A stretch of DNA of 64,000 nucleotides from the NCBI RefSeq assembly GCF_008806595.1, contig NZ_VZRB01000032.1, positions 24,952-88,951 of the forward strand, read 5' to 3'. Numbering within the stretch: the first letter of the stretch is position 1; each line of letters opens with the position of its first letter. Position numbers and translations under genes: made by a program. Positions 24,256-32,386 of the stretch are shown here, piece after piece. Origin of the DNA: Streptomyces luteolifulvus (lineage in GTDB: Bacteria > Actinomycetota > Actinomycetes > Streptomycetales > Streptomycetaceae). The notes beneath the pieces are model-generated. The model worked only from the letters and a program-made list of their open reading frames with translations, searched no databases and was not told the origin of the DNA.

Positions 24256-24984
24256 ATGTCCACCCCGACCGCACCCGCCACCCCCGCCGCCTCGACCACG
24301 CCCGCCGCGCCGGCCACCCCGACAGCGCCGGCGACGACCCCGCCGGCCCCGGCGAGCACCCCGCCCGCGCCGGCCACGCCGCCGGTCCCCGCCACGCCGC
24401 CTGCCGCGCCCCAGGGGGGTGAGCCGCAGGATGTCGCGAGCCTGCCCGCGTGGGCCCAGAAGCTCATCACGGACACCCGCGCCGAGGCCGCGAGCTACCG
24501 CACCCGCGCGCAGACCGCCGAGCAGGGGACTCCGCCCACCGCCCCCGCGCCGGCCGCCCCGACCGCTCCGCCGGCCGACGCCCCCGAGGGTGACGTAAGC
24601 CGACTCCCGCAGTGGGCCCAGCGCGCCATCACGGATGGACAGACAGCCGGCCGCCGCGCCGCCGTACAGGCCGCGATCATCCAGGCCGCACCCGGCGCCG
24701 GCGCCGACGTGGCCCGCCTGCTCGATTCCCAGTCGTTCGCCGCGACCGTCGCGACCGTCGACCCCACCGACACCGCCGCGATCACTCAGGCGATCACCAA
24801 CGCCGTGACCGCCCAGCCGTGGCTTTCCGCCCATGCGACCGGGCCGGCCCGCGGGGGCGCCGACTTCGGCGGCACCGGAGCGGGCGAGGTCACCCCCGCC
24901 CAGTTCGCCGCCATGTCCTATGCCGAGCGCGTCGCACTGCACCAGTCCGACCCCGACACATACCGGCGCCTCGCCGGTTCCTGA
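24256..24984 (+). CDS. capsid scaffolding protein
   Basis: 242 residues directly before the major capsid gene. Long Ala/Pro/Thr-rich disordered stretches (about 1-55 and 93-115), helical parts (SLPAWAQKLITDTRAEAASY, LPQWAQRAITDGQTAGRRAA; the PxWAQ motif occurs twice) and a short C-terminal domain (TPAQFAAMSYAERVALH) that resembles the capsid-binding ends of scaffolds. ATG with AGGAGG nine nt upstream. Scaffold proteins shape the procapsid and then leave or are degraded. Confidence 0.82.
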   Translation: MSTPTAPATPAASTTPAAPATPTAPATTPPAPASTPPAPATPPVPATPPAAPQGGEPQDVASLPAWAQKLITDTRAEAASYRTRAQTAEQGTPPTAPAPAAPTAPPADAPEGDVSRLPQWAQRAITDGQTAGRRAAVQAAIIQAAPGAGADVARLLDSQSFAATVATVDPTDTAAITQAITNAVTAQPWLSAHATGPARGGADFGGTGAGEVTPAQFAAMSYAERVALHQSDPDTYRRLAGS

Positions 24985-25049
24985 CACCTCCCGGCACCGC
25001 GCCGGGCCCCAACGCCCGGCGACCGCGCCGGAGAAAGTAGGCAGCAGCA

Positions 25050-25907
25050 ATGCCGCAGACCAACGCCGCCGCGATGATCGTCCCCGAGGTATGGGGCGAC
25101 ATGGCACAGGCCCAGTTCACCGGAAAGGTGCGCGTCGCCGGTTCCTCGGCCGTCCTCGACGACAACACCCTCGAAGGTGCGCCCGGCGACACGATCCACT
25201 TCCCGAAGTGGGGCGCCCTCGGCGAGCTCGACGAGCTCAACGAGGCAACGCCCATGACGCCGGCCGCGATGTCCACAGACGACGCTACGGCGACGATCAA
25301 GGAAGTCGGTAAGGCCGTCGAGATCACGGACAAGGCGCGCCTTGTCTCCCTCGGCGACCCCGAGGCCGAGGCCCGCCGGCAGTTCGGCGTACTCGCTGCC
25401 CGCAAGGTCGACGCCGACCTGATCGCCCAGGCGCAGAAGGACGAGACCGCGCAGGGCGGGGGCAACCCGTTCCGCTTCACCACCGCGGCGGGGAAGCTCA
25501 AGTTCACGTGGCTTGACGCCATGGTGCCCGCCATCGGGCAGTTCGGCGATGAGTGGGAGCCGGACGACTTCGCCGGCCTCTACATCAACAGCGTGCAGCT
25601 TGGCGAGGCCATGGCCGACCCGCAGTTCGTCGACGCGTCCAAGCTGGGTTCCGGCGAGTCCGCCGCCGTGACCGGCAGCATCGGCCGAATCGGCGGCGTG
25701 TCCGTGTTCGTGACGAACCGTGTCGCGGCCGGAAAGTTCCTGCTGCTCAAGACGGGTTCGCTCGGCCTGCTCTACAAGCGGCGCCCGCTGGTCGAGTCCG
25801 ACCGCGACATCCTCGCCCGCTCCACCGTCGTGACCACGACCCTTCACTACGCCGTGAAGCGGCTCGACGACCGCGGCGTAGCTGTCGGCACCCTCGCCAC
25901 CACCTGA
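25050..25907 (+). CDS. major capsid protein (N4-gp56-like, HK97 fold)
   Basis: 285 residues. Typical N4-gp56-type landmarks: the start MPQTNAAAMIVPEVWGD, GDTIHFPKWG, an EITDKARL segment, KVDADLIAQAQ and the C-terminal YAVKRLDDRGVAV. It should form the icosahedral shell. ATG follows a GGAGAAAG site. Scaffold precedes it and connector genes follow, as expected. Confidence 0.93.
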   Translation: MPQTNAAAMIVPEVWGDMAQAQFTGKVRVAGSSAVLDDNTLEGAPGDTIHFPKWGALGELDELNEATPMTPAAMSTDDATATIKEVGKAVEITDKARLVSLGDPEAEARRQFGVLAARKVDADLIAQAQKDETAQGGGNPFRFTTAAGKLKFTWLDAMVPAIGQFGDEWEPDDFAGLYINSVQLGEAMADPQFVDASKLGSGESAAVTGSIGRIGGVSVFVTNRVAAGKFLLLKTGSLGLLYKRRPLVESDRDILARSTVVTTTLHYAVKRLDDRGVAVGTLATT

Positions 25908-25927
25908 TCAGGAAGGAGGGCGCCGCC

Positions 25928-26068
25928 GTGTTGCTGCGCCGATATCACCCCCGAGACCCCGACGAGTCCGACACCGAGTCGGACGAGCAGGAGGTCGCCA
26001 CCGACGCCCCGCAGGCCCCCAAGCCGGCGGGGCGTTCGCGTTCCAGCAAGACCGCGAAGGAGGGGTGA
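25928..26068 (+). CDS. small acidic head protein (46 aa)
   Basis: GTG with AGGAGGG ten nt upstream encodes 46 residues: a short basic start (LLRRYHPRD), an Asp/Glu/Ser-rich middle (DESDTESDEQEVATD) and a Lys/Arg tail. It lies between capsid and connector genes, where phages often keep small decoration or assembly proteins. Function unassigned. Confidence 0.65.
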   Translation: MLLRRYHPRDPDESDTESDEQEVATDAPQAPKPAGRSRSSKTAKEG

Positions 26069-26072
26069 TCCG

Positions 26073-26465
26073 GTGGCCGGCCACGTCTACGCCACCCCCG
26101 AGCAGCTGACAGCGTGGACCGGCCAGCCCGCCCCGCCGGACGCCGAACGGCTGCTCGCCCGAGCGTCCGAGGACATCGACGACGCCCTACTCACCGCCGT
26201 ATACGCGACGAACAGCGCAGGCATGCCGACCGATCCGGCCGTCGTGACCGCCCTCGCCGACGCCGTATGCGCACAGGTTGAGTACCAGCTCGCCACGAGC
26301 GACGACGGCACCGGCGCCGCCGGCCGATGGGACAGCGTCTCTATCGGCCCCGTGTCCCTGTCTGGACGCAAGGACGCCCCCGCCGCCGCCGGCGACGTCG
26401 ACCTCGCCCCCCGCGCGCACCGCGCCCTCAACCGGGCCGGCCTGCTCCCGGGGGTGATCTGGTGA
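26073..26465 (+). CDS. head-tail connector protein (gp6-like)
   Basis: 130 residues, helical, starting HVYATPEQLTAWTG with ARASEDIDDALLTAVY, a pattern of Ad1-type connectors of the HK97 gp6 family that form the ring below the portal. GTG start with AGGAGG upstream; its TGA overlaps the next GTG. First of four coupled connector genes. Confidence 0.82.
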   Translation: MAGHVYATPEQLTAWTGQPAPPDAERLLARASEDIDDALLTAVYATNSAGMPTDPAVVTALADAVCAQVEYQLATSDDGTGAAGRWDSVSIGPVSLSGRKDAPAAAGDVDLAPRAHRALNRAGLLPGVIW

Positions 26466-26779
26466 ACGTCCCCCGGTGGCTACTGCGGCACCGGATCAAG
26501 GTCGAGCCGTACCTCGGCGACAGCGCATACGGACCGACCTACGGCGCCCCCGTCGAGGACGTGCCCGCGCTAGTCGCCGAGGAGATCAAGACCGTGCGCG
26601 ACCGCGAGGGACGCGAGGTCACATCCACCGCGCAGATCATCGCCGAGCCCGGCCTCAACTGCCCGCCCGAGTCGCGGATCACCCTCCCCGACGGCCGGAC
26701 CACCAAGGCGATCAGCGTCGCCCAGCACACCGCGCCGGGCCTCCCCGTGCCGCAGTCAACGGAGGTGAGGGCCGAGTGA
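26462..26779 (+). CDS. head-tail joining (stopper-like) protein
   Basis: 105 residues, beta-rich (RIKVEPYLGDSAYGPTYG, RITLPDGRTTKAISVAQH), by size and position the head-closure/stopper protein of the siphovirus neck. GTG start overlaps the previous stop, and its own stop overlaps the next GTG. Confidence 0.78.
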   Translation: MNVPRWLLRHRIKVEPYLGDSAYGPTYGAPVEDVPALVAEEIKTVRDREGREVTSTAQIIAEPGLNCPPESRITLPDGRTTKAISVAQHTAPGLPVPQSTEVRAE

Positions 26780-27129
26780 CCCAACGGACCCGTCTCCGAT
26801 GGAGCGGCGCCGCCGCCATGCGCGGCACCCGCGCCGGCGCCGTCCGCGGCCTACGCATCGCCGCCGAGCACGTCCTCGCCGAGTCCCGCAAGGTCGTTCC
26901 GATCGAAGAGGCCACCCTCGAACGGTCGGGCGTCGCCACGGTCGACGAGTCGTCGCTCACGGCCGCCGTGTCCTACGACACCCCGTACGCGATCAGGCAA
27001 CACGAGGAACTGAACTACCGGCACGACGCCGGCCGTTCGGCGAAGTACCTCGAACGCCCCCTCACCGAGCAGGCCGGCACCGTCGCCGAGATCATCGCGG
27101 CGCAGCTGCGGAGGTCGCTCCGTGGCTGA
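26776..27129 (+). CDS. neck protein, HK97 gp10-like
   Basis: 117 residues with the hallmark of HK97-gp10 family tail-completion proteins: a helix (GLRIAAEHVLAESRKVVPIE) followed by LERSGVATVDESSLTAAVSY and YAIRQHEELNYRH. It takes part in joining head and tail. GTGA overlap with the preceding gene and 8-bp overlap with the next. Confidence 0.82.
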   Translation: MTQRTRLRWSGAAAMRGTRAGAVRGLRIAAEHVLAESRKVVPIEEATLERSGVATVDESSLTAAVSYDTPYAIRQHEELNYRHDAGRSAKYLERPLTEQAGTVAEIIAAQLRRSLRG

Positions 27130-27550
27130 CCTCGACCCGCTCGACGGCGTCGCCCGCCTGCTCGCCGCGCGCGGCCTGGTCACCTACGACCCCGAGGGCG
27201 TGACCGGCGATCTGTTCGTCGAGGTCATGCCGCCGGCGCCCGATGCCGCGGTCGCCTTGTGGCTGTACGACGGCGAGGCGCCCGACACCCGCAACGCCTA
27301 CGACACCCCGCGCCTACAGGTGCGCGTACGCGGCGGGCCCGACCCCCGCGTTTCCCGCCGCCGTTGCTGGGCGATCTACAGCGCGTTGCACGGCCTCGCC
27401 GGCGTCGCCCTCACCGACGGGACATGGCTTGTGCTCGCCGCCGCGCGCGGCACCCCGGCCCCGATGGGCCCCGATTCCTCCAGCCGACACGAACACGTCG
27501 TGAACTTCGACCTCGATGTCTCGGCCCCGACCGACCACCGCACCGCATAG
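27122..27550 (+). CDS. tail terminator protein
   Basis: 142 residues, expected size and position of the tail terminator (DPRVSRRRCWAIYSALHG helix, then TWLVLAAARGTPAPMG and HEHVVNFDLDVSAP strands). It would cap the finished tail. GTG start overlaps the neck gene. A hairpin follows its stop directly, and the tail-tube gene comes only after a moron, so the head and tail blocks are separated here. Confidence 0.8.
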   Translation: MADLDPLDGVARLLAARGLVTYDPEGVTGDLFVEVMPPAPDAAVALWLYDGEAPDTRNAYDTPRLQVRVRGGPDPRVSRRRCWAIYSALHGLAGVALTDGTWLVLAAARGTPAPMGPDSSSRHEHVVNFDLDVSAPTDHRTA

Positions 27551-27571
27551 AGCGAGTGAGACAACCTCGCT
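27551..27571 (+). terminator. hairpin after tail terminator gene
   Basis: AGCGAG (27551-27556) and CTCGCT (27566-27571) with CTTCC after it. It ends the connector block before the AT-rich moron region. A second small stem, GAAAGC/GCTTTC, lies near 27633-27648. Confidence 0.5.
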
Positions 27572-27699
27572 CTTCCGACCCGGCCGATCATGATCAGCAC
27601 CCCACCACACCCAGCAGCGTAATCAAGCCAAGAAAGCGAAGCTTTCAGCCAATCTTCGACGAATGCATGCCCTCGCGTGCGCGCGCGTGACTAGATTAC

Positions 27700-27791
27700 A
27701 ATGCTTACTCTGTTTGAGTTTTCGAGAAATATCAATTACTCGACTTCTCCAGAATATCGAACATTCAATTTTCGAATTAATTCTTAATTCG
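27700..27791. repeat. AT-rich island with perfect inverted repeat
   Basis: About 90 bp that are strongly AT-rich inside a GC-rich phage. CGAATTAA (27773-27780) and TTAATTCG (27784-27791) are perfect inverted repeats with a 3-nt gap; (CG)n runs sit on both sides. It lies upstream of the small moron gene and may be a promoter or binding region, or an insertion scar. Confidence 0.6.
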
Positions 27792-27845
27792 CGCGCGCGC
27801 GAGGCTTCGGGCCTTTGCCGCGCAGCGTCCGGGGCAGGACCGCGT

Positions 27846-27851
27846 TACCTT
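27846..27851 (+). promoter_or_regulatory. -10 element for leaderless moron mRNA
   Basis: TACCTT is followed by six nt and the ATG at 27858, the geometry of a leaderless transcript. No clear -35. Confidence 0.4.
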
Positions 27852-27857
27852 TGCCCC

Positions 27858-28013
27858 ATGCCAGAAACCATGTCGGCCATTGCGCCGCTCACGTTCATGA
27901 GCGCGATCATCAGCGCCGTAATCCTCGCGGCGATCGCGCACCCCAATCCCTCGGTGCGTTCCCGCGCCTATCGAGTGCTTGAGATCATCTTCACTCGTCA
28001 TGGCAGCAATTAA
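27858..28013 (+). CDS. small one-helix membrane protein (51 aa), moron
   Basis: 51 residues with a hydrophobic helix (about 6-27, SAIAPLTFMSAIISAVILAA) and a basic tail (RSRAYRVLEIIFTRHG). It has its own promoter-like -10 and a T-tailed terminator 30 nt after the stop, the autonomous promoter-gene-terminator layout of a moron, placed between the tail terminator and tail tube genes. Function unknown; small prophage membrane proteins often act in exclusion. Confidence 0.7.
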   Translation: MPETMSAIAPLTFMSAIISAVILAAIAHPNPSVRSRAYRVLEIIFTRHGSN

Positions 28014-28042
28014 CCACGCATCAATCCGAATCCGACAGAAAG

Positions 28043-28076
28043 AGCCGGGCCGACTCCTGTCGCTCCGGCTTTTTCT
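28043..28076 (+). terminator. T-tailed intrinsic terminator
   Basis: AGCCGG (28043-28048) pairs with CCGGCT (28065-28070), with an inner CGAC/GTCG stem and a TTTTCT tail. It ends the moron unit just before the tail-tube gene. Confidence 0.75.
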
Positions 28077-28098
28077 ATGCCTAGGGAGATACATCTAA

Positions 28099-28551
28099 AT
28101 GGGGCGACCCATCGACGCCCGCGGCTGGGAGTTCGAGGTCGAGACCGACACCGCGAACACCTTCGCGCGCATCGGCAACCTCACCAGCTGGAACGAGAAT
28201 CCCGGAGAAAACGAGGAGACCGCCGACACGACCAATTTCGACAGCGACGGCTATTACGAACAGGACGTCATGCAGCGCGGAGCGACAATCGAACTGTCGG
28301 GCCAGTACAGCGCGACATCCGGCACCCGCGACCCCGGACAGGACTACGTCGACAAGGTGTGGGCGTACCGGTTCGGCGAGGCATCGCGCGGAACGATGCG
28401 CTACCGCCACACCTCGCAGACCGAATGGACCGTGTGGGAATGCACGGTCACGCCCGGCGAGCGCGGCGGCGAGACGAACGCCAAGACCTCTTGGGGCTGC
28501 ACCTTCACCCGGTGCGGCGCCCCGACTACCGCCCCGGTGGTGACCACATGA
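28099..28551 (+). CDS. major tail tube protein
   Basis: 150 residues of the siphovirus tail-tube type: GWEFEVETDTANTFARIGNL, TTNFDSDGYYEQD and AYRFGEASRGTMRYRHTSQT form the expected beta-rich fold. Six-subunit rings of this protein make the tail shaft. Its stop overlaps the start of the chaperone gene. The terminator immediately upstream means its transcription must come by readthrough or from an unseen promoter. Confidence 0.85.
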   Translation: MGRPIDARGWEFEVETDTANTFARIGNLTSWNENPGENEETADTTNFDSDGYYEQDVMQRGATIELSGQYSATSGTRDPGQDYVDKVWAYRFGEASRGTMRYRHTSQTEWTVWECTVTPGERGGETNAKTSWGCTFTRCGAPTTAPVVTT

Positions 28552-29015
28552 CCGAGCCCGCCCTCGACCAGGACGGCGCCCCCGAGGTCGCCGACTTCGA
28601 CGCGTTTTTCGCCGAGCAGGCCGAGCCCGAAAAGCAGGGCGTACCGCTCAAGCTGTACGGCCGCACGTACGTCCTCCCCGCCGCGCTGCCCGCCCTGTTC
28701 ACGCTCCAGCTGCACCGCGTGCAGCATTCCGCCCGCCCCGAGGACATCCGGCGCCTGCTCGGCTCCCTGTTCGGGCCGGACGCCGTAGACCACTGGACCG
28801 AGGCGGGCATGGACGACCGCCGCCTCGGCATCGTCCTTTTGTGGTCGACCGCCAACGTCGCCGAGCCGGGCGCCGTATCCATGGAACGCGCCGCCCAGCT
28901 GTACGACGAGCGCGAGGCCGCGAAGGGAAAAGCGGCGCCGCGGACGGCCCCGGGCAAGCCCCGCCCCAAGGGCAAGGGCAAGGGGAAGCCGCGGAGTTCT
29001 GGCAAGCGGTCCTGA
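28548..29015 (+). CDS. tail assembly chaperone, short form (gpG-like)
   Basis: 155 residues. The N-terminal two-thirds (VPLKLYGRTYVLPAALPALF, EDIRRLLGSLFGPDAVDHW) resemble gpG-type tail chaperones that coat the tape measure. After the slippery site at 28925 the zero-frame tail is a Lys/Gly/Pro-rich run. The ATG overlaps the tail-tube stop. Most ribosomes should make this form; a minority shift to make the longer GT form. Confidence 0.82.
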   Translation: MTEPALDQDGAPEVADFDAFFAEQAEPEKQGVPLKLYGRTYVLPAALPALFTLQLHRVQHSARPEDIRRLLGSLFGPDAVDHWTEAGMDDRRLGIVLLWSTANVAEPGAVSMERAAQLYDEREAAKGKAAPRTAPGKPRPKGKGKGKPRSSGKRS

Positions 29016-29212
29016 CCCACTGGGGCGCGGTCGAGTCTGACCTCGCCCAGACCTACGGCCTGTCGGCCCAAGACATCGCGCGTCTGACCACGCGCGCGTT
29101 CCTGGTCCGACTGTCCGGTCTGCCCTCCGAATCCCGGTTCGCCAACGCGTGGCGCAGCACGCCGCGCGTCGTGTCGAACCCCGACGAGATCGCCCGTCTC
29201 ACGGGGCGGTGA
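28548..29212 (+). CDS. tail assembly chaperone, frameshifted GT form
   Basis: Product of -1 frameshifting at 28925-28931: codons 28548-28931 in the first frame joined to 28931-29212, about 221 residues. The T part (EFWQAVLTHWGAVESDLAQT, then LSAQDIARLTTRAFLVRLSG) is helical and has no ribosome site of its own. The GT form recruits tube protein to the tape-measure complex and is absent from the mature virion in related phages. Confidence 0.82.
28925..28931 (+). other. -1 programmed frameshift site GGGAAAA
   Basis: In the zero frame this reads G GGA AAA, a canonical X XXY YYZ heptamer. The downstream frame (stop at 29212) is exactly -1 relative to the chaperone frame and encodes a gpT-like domain without its own start, as in lambda G/GT. 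Confidence 0.88.
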
Positions 29213-29262
29213 TCAGCACGGCAACTGAATAGCGCGCGGCGCGCGCCGGTGGGGGGTGCTCC

Positions 29263-31488
29263 TTGTCCCTCACCATTGGTGAACTCACCGGCTATATCGA
29301 CCTCGACGACTCCGGGGCACAGGCCGGAGTCAACCGCACCGAGGCCGCCCTCGCAGGTCTCCAGCGGGACGCTGACGGCCGGTTGCGCGACCTGCGCGGC
29401 CGGTTCGTCGCGGCCGGCGCGGAGATGGGCGGCGCCCTCGGCGACGGCATCGGCGGGGGCGCCGAGGAAGCCGGGCGCGGCTTCGCCGGTATCGGCCCCC
29501 TGCTCGGCGCCGCGGCGACCAGTACGAAGCTGCTCGCCGGCGGCGCGGTCGTCGCCGCGGGCGCGCTCGCCGCCGTGCCGCTGGCCGTGATCGGCCTCGG
29601 CGCGAAGGTTCTCGCCGAGAACGAGCAGGTCAAGGGCGCATTTACCGACCTTGGCGAGCACGTCAAGGGGCGAATGCAAGAACTCGCCGCCCCGCTGGTC
29701 GAGCCGTTCGTCAACGCGGCTGACCAGCTGGGCGGCATCTTCGACGACCTCGCCCCGCAGATCGGCGCCCTGTTCGAGGGCGTCGCCCCGCTGGTCGAGC
29801 CCCTGGTCGAGGGGATCGGCGCCCTCGCCAAGGGCGCCATGCCCGGCCTGGTCGCCGCGGTCGAGGCCGCGGGCCCGGTCATCGACGCACTGTCGACCGG
29901 CCTCGGCGCGGTCGGCGACGGCATCGGCGGGTTCTTCGAGGGCGTCGCCACAGGCGCCGGCGGCGCGGCCGAAGGACTCGGCGGCCTGCTCGGCGCGGTC
30001 GGCGAAATCCTGCCCGCCCTCGGCGGCCTGATCGGCGCCCTCGCCGAGGCCGGCGGGCCGGTCCTGTCCGCCCTAGCCGGCGCCCTCGGCCCGCTGGTGT
30101 CGTCCCTCGCGGACGCACTCGGCCCCGCCCTCGCCTCCCTCGGCCCACCGCTCGCGCGGCTGGTCAAGGCGTTGGGCGACGGCCTACAGCCGATCGTCGA
30201 CGCACTCGGCCCGGTCCTCGCCGCCGCCGCGGACGCGTTCGGCGTACTGATCGACGCACTGTCGCCGATCCTGCCGGTAGTCGGCGAGCTGGTCGCCTCG
30301 CTACTGCCCGCCGTCACCCCCCTGTTGACAGCGATCGGCGACGTCATCGCCCAAGCGGCGCCCGTCGTCGAGCTGCTGGTCGACGCCCTCGCCGGCGGAC
30401 TGCGGCCGATCATCGCTCAACTGCCCGGCCTGGTCGCTCCGTTCGCGGCTGTTCTCGGCGACCTCGCGGAAACGGTCCTGCCGATCCTGGCGCGGCTGAT
30501 CGTCGCCCTATCGCCCGCGCTGGCAACCGTGGGCCAGGCGTTCGGGCAAATCCTCGTCGCCCTCGCCCCGCTGCTGCCCGCCATCGGCGAGCTACTGATC
30601 GGCGCCCTCACGGCCCTTATGCCGATCATCGAGCCATTGATCGGCCTGGTGGGACAGCTCGCGTCCATCCTCGCGAACGGTCTCGCCGCCGTGATCGAGC
30701 AGGTGGTCGTACCGATCATCACGGCGATTGTCGCCCTGCTACAGGGCGACTTCGGCAAGGCATGGGAGCTCGCCAAAACGGCCGTATCGAACGCCGCCCG
30801 GCTGATCGGCGAGGCCGCGACCAAACTCGCCGAGTGGGTCGGTAAGGGCATCTCCGCCGCGGTCGACTGGATCACGGGACTACCCGGACGCGCGTACAAC
30901 GCCCTCGCCGCGTTCGCCGGCCAACTGCGCGACCGAGCAGTCTCCGCGCTGCGCAGCTTCAAAGACTCGATCGTCACCAAGGCCGGCGAGGCTATCGCGT
31001 GGGTGCGAGGACTGCCCGGCCGTATCTCCTCGGCAATCGGGAACCTCGGCTCGCTGCTGGTCGACAAGGGCAAGGACATTGTTCGCGGCCTGCTCAACGG
31101 CGTGAAGAGCATGGGCAGTTGGCTGAAATCCCAGTTGGTCAGCTTCGCGAAGAACATGATTCCCGGCCCGATCGCCGACGCCCTCGGCATCGGCTCGCCG
31201 TCCAAGGTCATGGCGCGCGAGGTGGGCCGCTGGATTCCCGCGGGCCTGGTCAAGGGCATTGAGGGCGGCGCCGGCGCCCTCGATCGCACCATGCGCAGCC
31301 TGGTGAACCCGCCGGCCGTGCCCACGTTCTCGCCCGCCCTCGCGGGCGCGGGCGGGTACGGCTCCCCGTTCGCCGCCGCCTCGACCGGCGGCGCCATGGT
31401 GCACGTCGAGCACTGGCACGCCGCCGAGAACGGCACCCCCGACGACAACGCCCGCGCGCTCGCGTGGCTGTCCAAGGCAAGGGGGTGA
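29263..31488 (+). CDS. tail tape measure protein
   Basis: 741 residues: a short N-terminal domain (SLTIGELTGYIDLDDSGAQA), a coiled-coil start, and very long Ala/Gly/Leu-rich hydrophobic helical stretches (about 85-520), the usual low-complexity body that sets tail length and enters the membrane. The C-terminal part has a conserved-looking segment (PIADALGIGSPSKVMAREVG). TTG start after a GGGGGG site. At roughly 1.5 Angstrom per residue this suggests a tail near 110 nm, a family rule not a measurement. Confidence 0.92.
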   Translation: MSLTIGELTGYIDLDDSGAQAGVNRTEAALAGLQRDADGRLRDLRGRFVAAGAEMGGALGDGIGGGAEEAGRGFAGIGPLLGAAATSTKLLAGGAVVAAGALAAVPLAVIGLGAKVLAENEQVKGAFTDLGEHVKGRMQELAAPLVEPFVNAADQLGGIFDDLAPQIGALFEGVAPLVEPLVEGIGALAKGAMPGLVAAVEAAGPVIDALSTGLGAVGDGIGGFFEGVATGAGGAAEGLGGLLGAVGEILPALGGLIGALAEAGGPVLSALAGALGPLVSSLADALGPALASLGPPLARLVKALGDGLQPIVDALGPVLAAAADAFGVLIDALSPILPVVGELVASLLPAVTPLLTAIGDVIAQAAPVVELLVDALAGGLRPIIAQLPGLVAPFAAVLGDLAETVLPILARLIVALSPALATVGQAFGQILVALAPLLPAIGELLIGALTALMPIIEPLIGLVGQLASILANGLAAVIEQVVVPIITAIVALLQGDFGKAWELAKTAVSNAARLIGEAATKLAEWVGKGISAAVDWITGLPGRAYNALAAFAGQLRDRAVSALRSFKDSIVTKAGEAIAWVRGLPGRISSAIGNLGSLLVDKGKDIVRGLLNGVKSMGSWLKSQLVSFAKNMIPGPIADALGIGSPSKVMAREVGRWIPAGLVKGIEGGAGALDRTMRSLVNPPAVPTFSPALAGAGGYGSPFAAASTGGAMVHVEHWHAAENGTPDDNARALAWLSKARG

Positions 31489-31490
31489 CC

Positions 31491-32372
31491 ATGGCGCCCG
31501 GCGACCTGATCACTCGGCCCGGACAGGTGCAGTATGGCGAGCTGTTGCTCGGCGCCGGCACCCCGTATCGGTGGCGCGGTATCACGGGGTGGGAGGACCT
31601 TCCCGCCCTTGATTCCGGCACGGTGCCGCGGTCGGACGCGCACGGCGCATTCCCTGGCGGCCTGCTCGCGCAGGCCCGGACGATCGGCCTCGACGGTCTG
31701 ATCATCCGGGCCCCGCGGGCGTCGGTCGGCGCGGTCGTTGGCGCCCTCAACGCCGGCACGGTGCCGGTCGAGGGCGAGCGCCCGTTCGTGGCGTGGCTCG
31801 ACGAGCGCGGGCCCCTGCTCGCGTATGCGCGCGCCACCCGCCGCGCGGTACCGGCCTCCCTCGGCTATCGCCTCGGCACCATCACCGGTGGCGCCCTTGA
31901 GTTCGTCGCCACCGACCCGCGCCGCTACGAACTGACCGAACGCGCAGCCTCGGCAGCCCTGCCCATGTCCGAACCTGGCCTGTCGTGGCCGCTCATATGG
32001 CCGCTCAACTTTGGCACGCCCGGCAGAACCGGCGCGCTGACCACCGTCAACGCCGGCGACGTCGCCACACATCCCGTGTTCGAGTTCCGGGGCCCGGTCA
32101 CACGCCCCGCGTTGACCAACCTCAACACCGGCGACGTGATCGAGTACGACATCCCGCTCGCCGCCGGCGACGTGCTCACCGTCGACACCCTCGCCGGGAC
32201 AGTCACCCTCAACGGCACCGCCTCGCGGATCTACACCGCGACCTCGCGCTCAGTGCCCGAGCAGACGTTCACGCTCACCCCCGGCACAACGAACCTCATC
32301 TTTCGCGCCGCACCCGGCAGCAACGACCCGACAGCGTCGGCGACCGTGCGCTACCGCTCGGCCTACTGGTAA
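31491..32372 (+). CDS. distal tail protein (Dit-like)
   Basis: 293 residues, right after the tape measure. The beginning (LITRPGQVQYGELLLGAGTP, then WRGITGWEDLP) and the later two-domain layout match phage tail-family/Dit proteins, which form the hub joining tube and tip. ATG two nt after the tape-measure stop. Confidence 0.8.
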   Translation: MAPGDLITRPGQVQYGELLLGAGTPYRWRGITGWEDLPALDSGTVPRSDAHGAFPGGLLAQARTIGLDGLIIRAPRASVGAVVGALNAGTVPVEGERPFVAWLDERGPLLAYARATRRAVPASLGYRLGTITGGALEFVATDPRRYELTERAASAALPMSEPGLSWPLIWPLNFGTPGRTGALTTVNAGDVATHPVFEFRGPVTRPALTNLNTGDVIEYDIPLAAGDVLTVDTLAGTVTLNGTASRIYTATSRSVPEQTFTLTPGTTNLIFRAAPGSNDPTASATVRYRSAYW

Positions 32373-32386
32373 GGAGAACCCCCACC

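Noticed and set aside
29292..30413. 373-codon frame antisense to the tape measure gene
   Set aside because: Pro/Ser/Ala-rich complement of the tape measure repeats.
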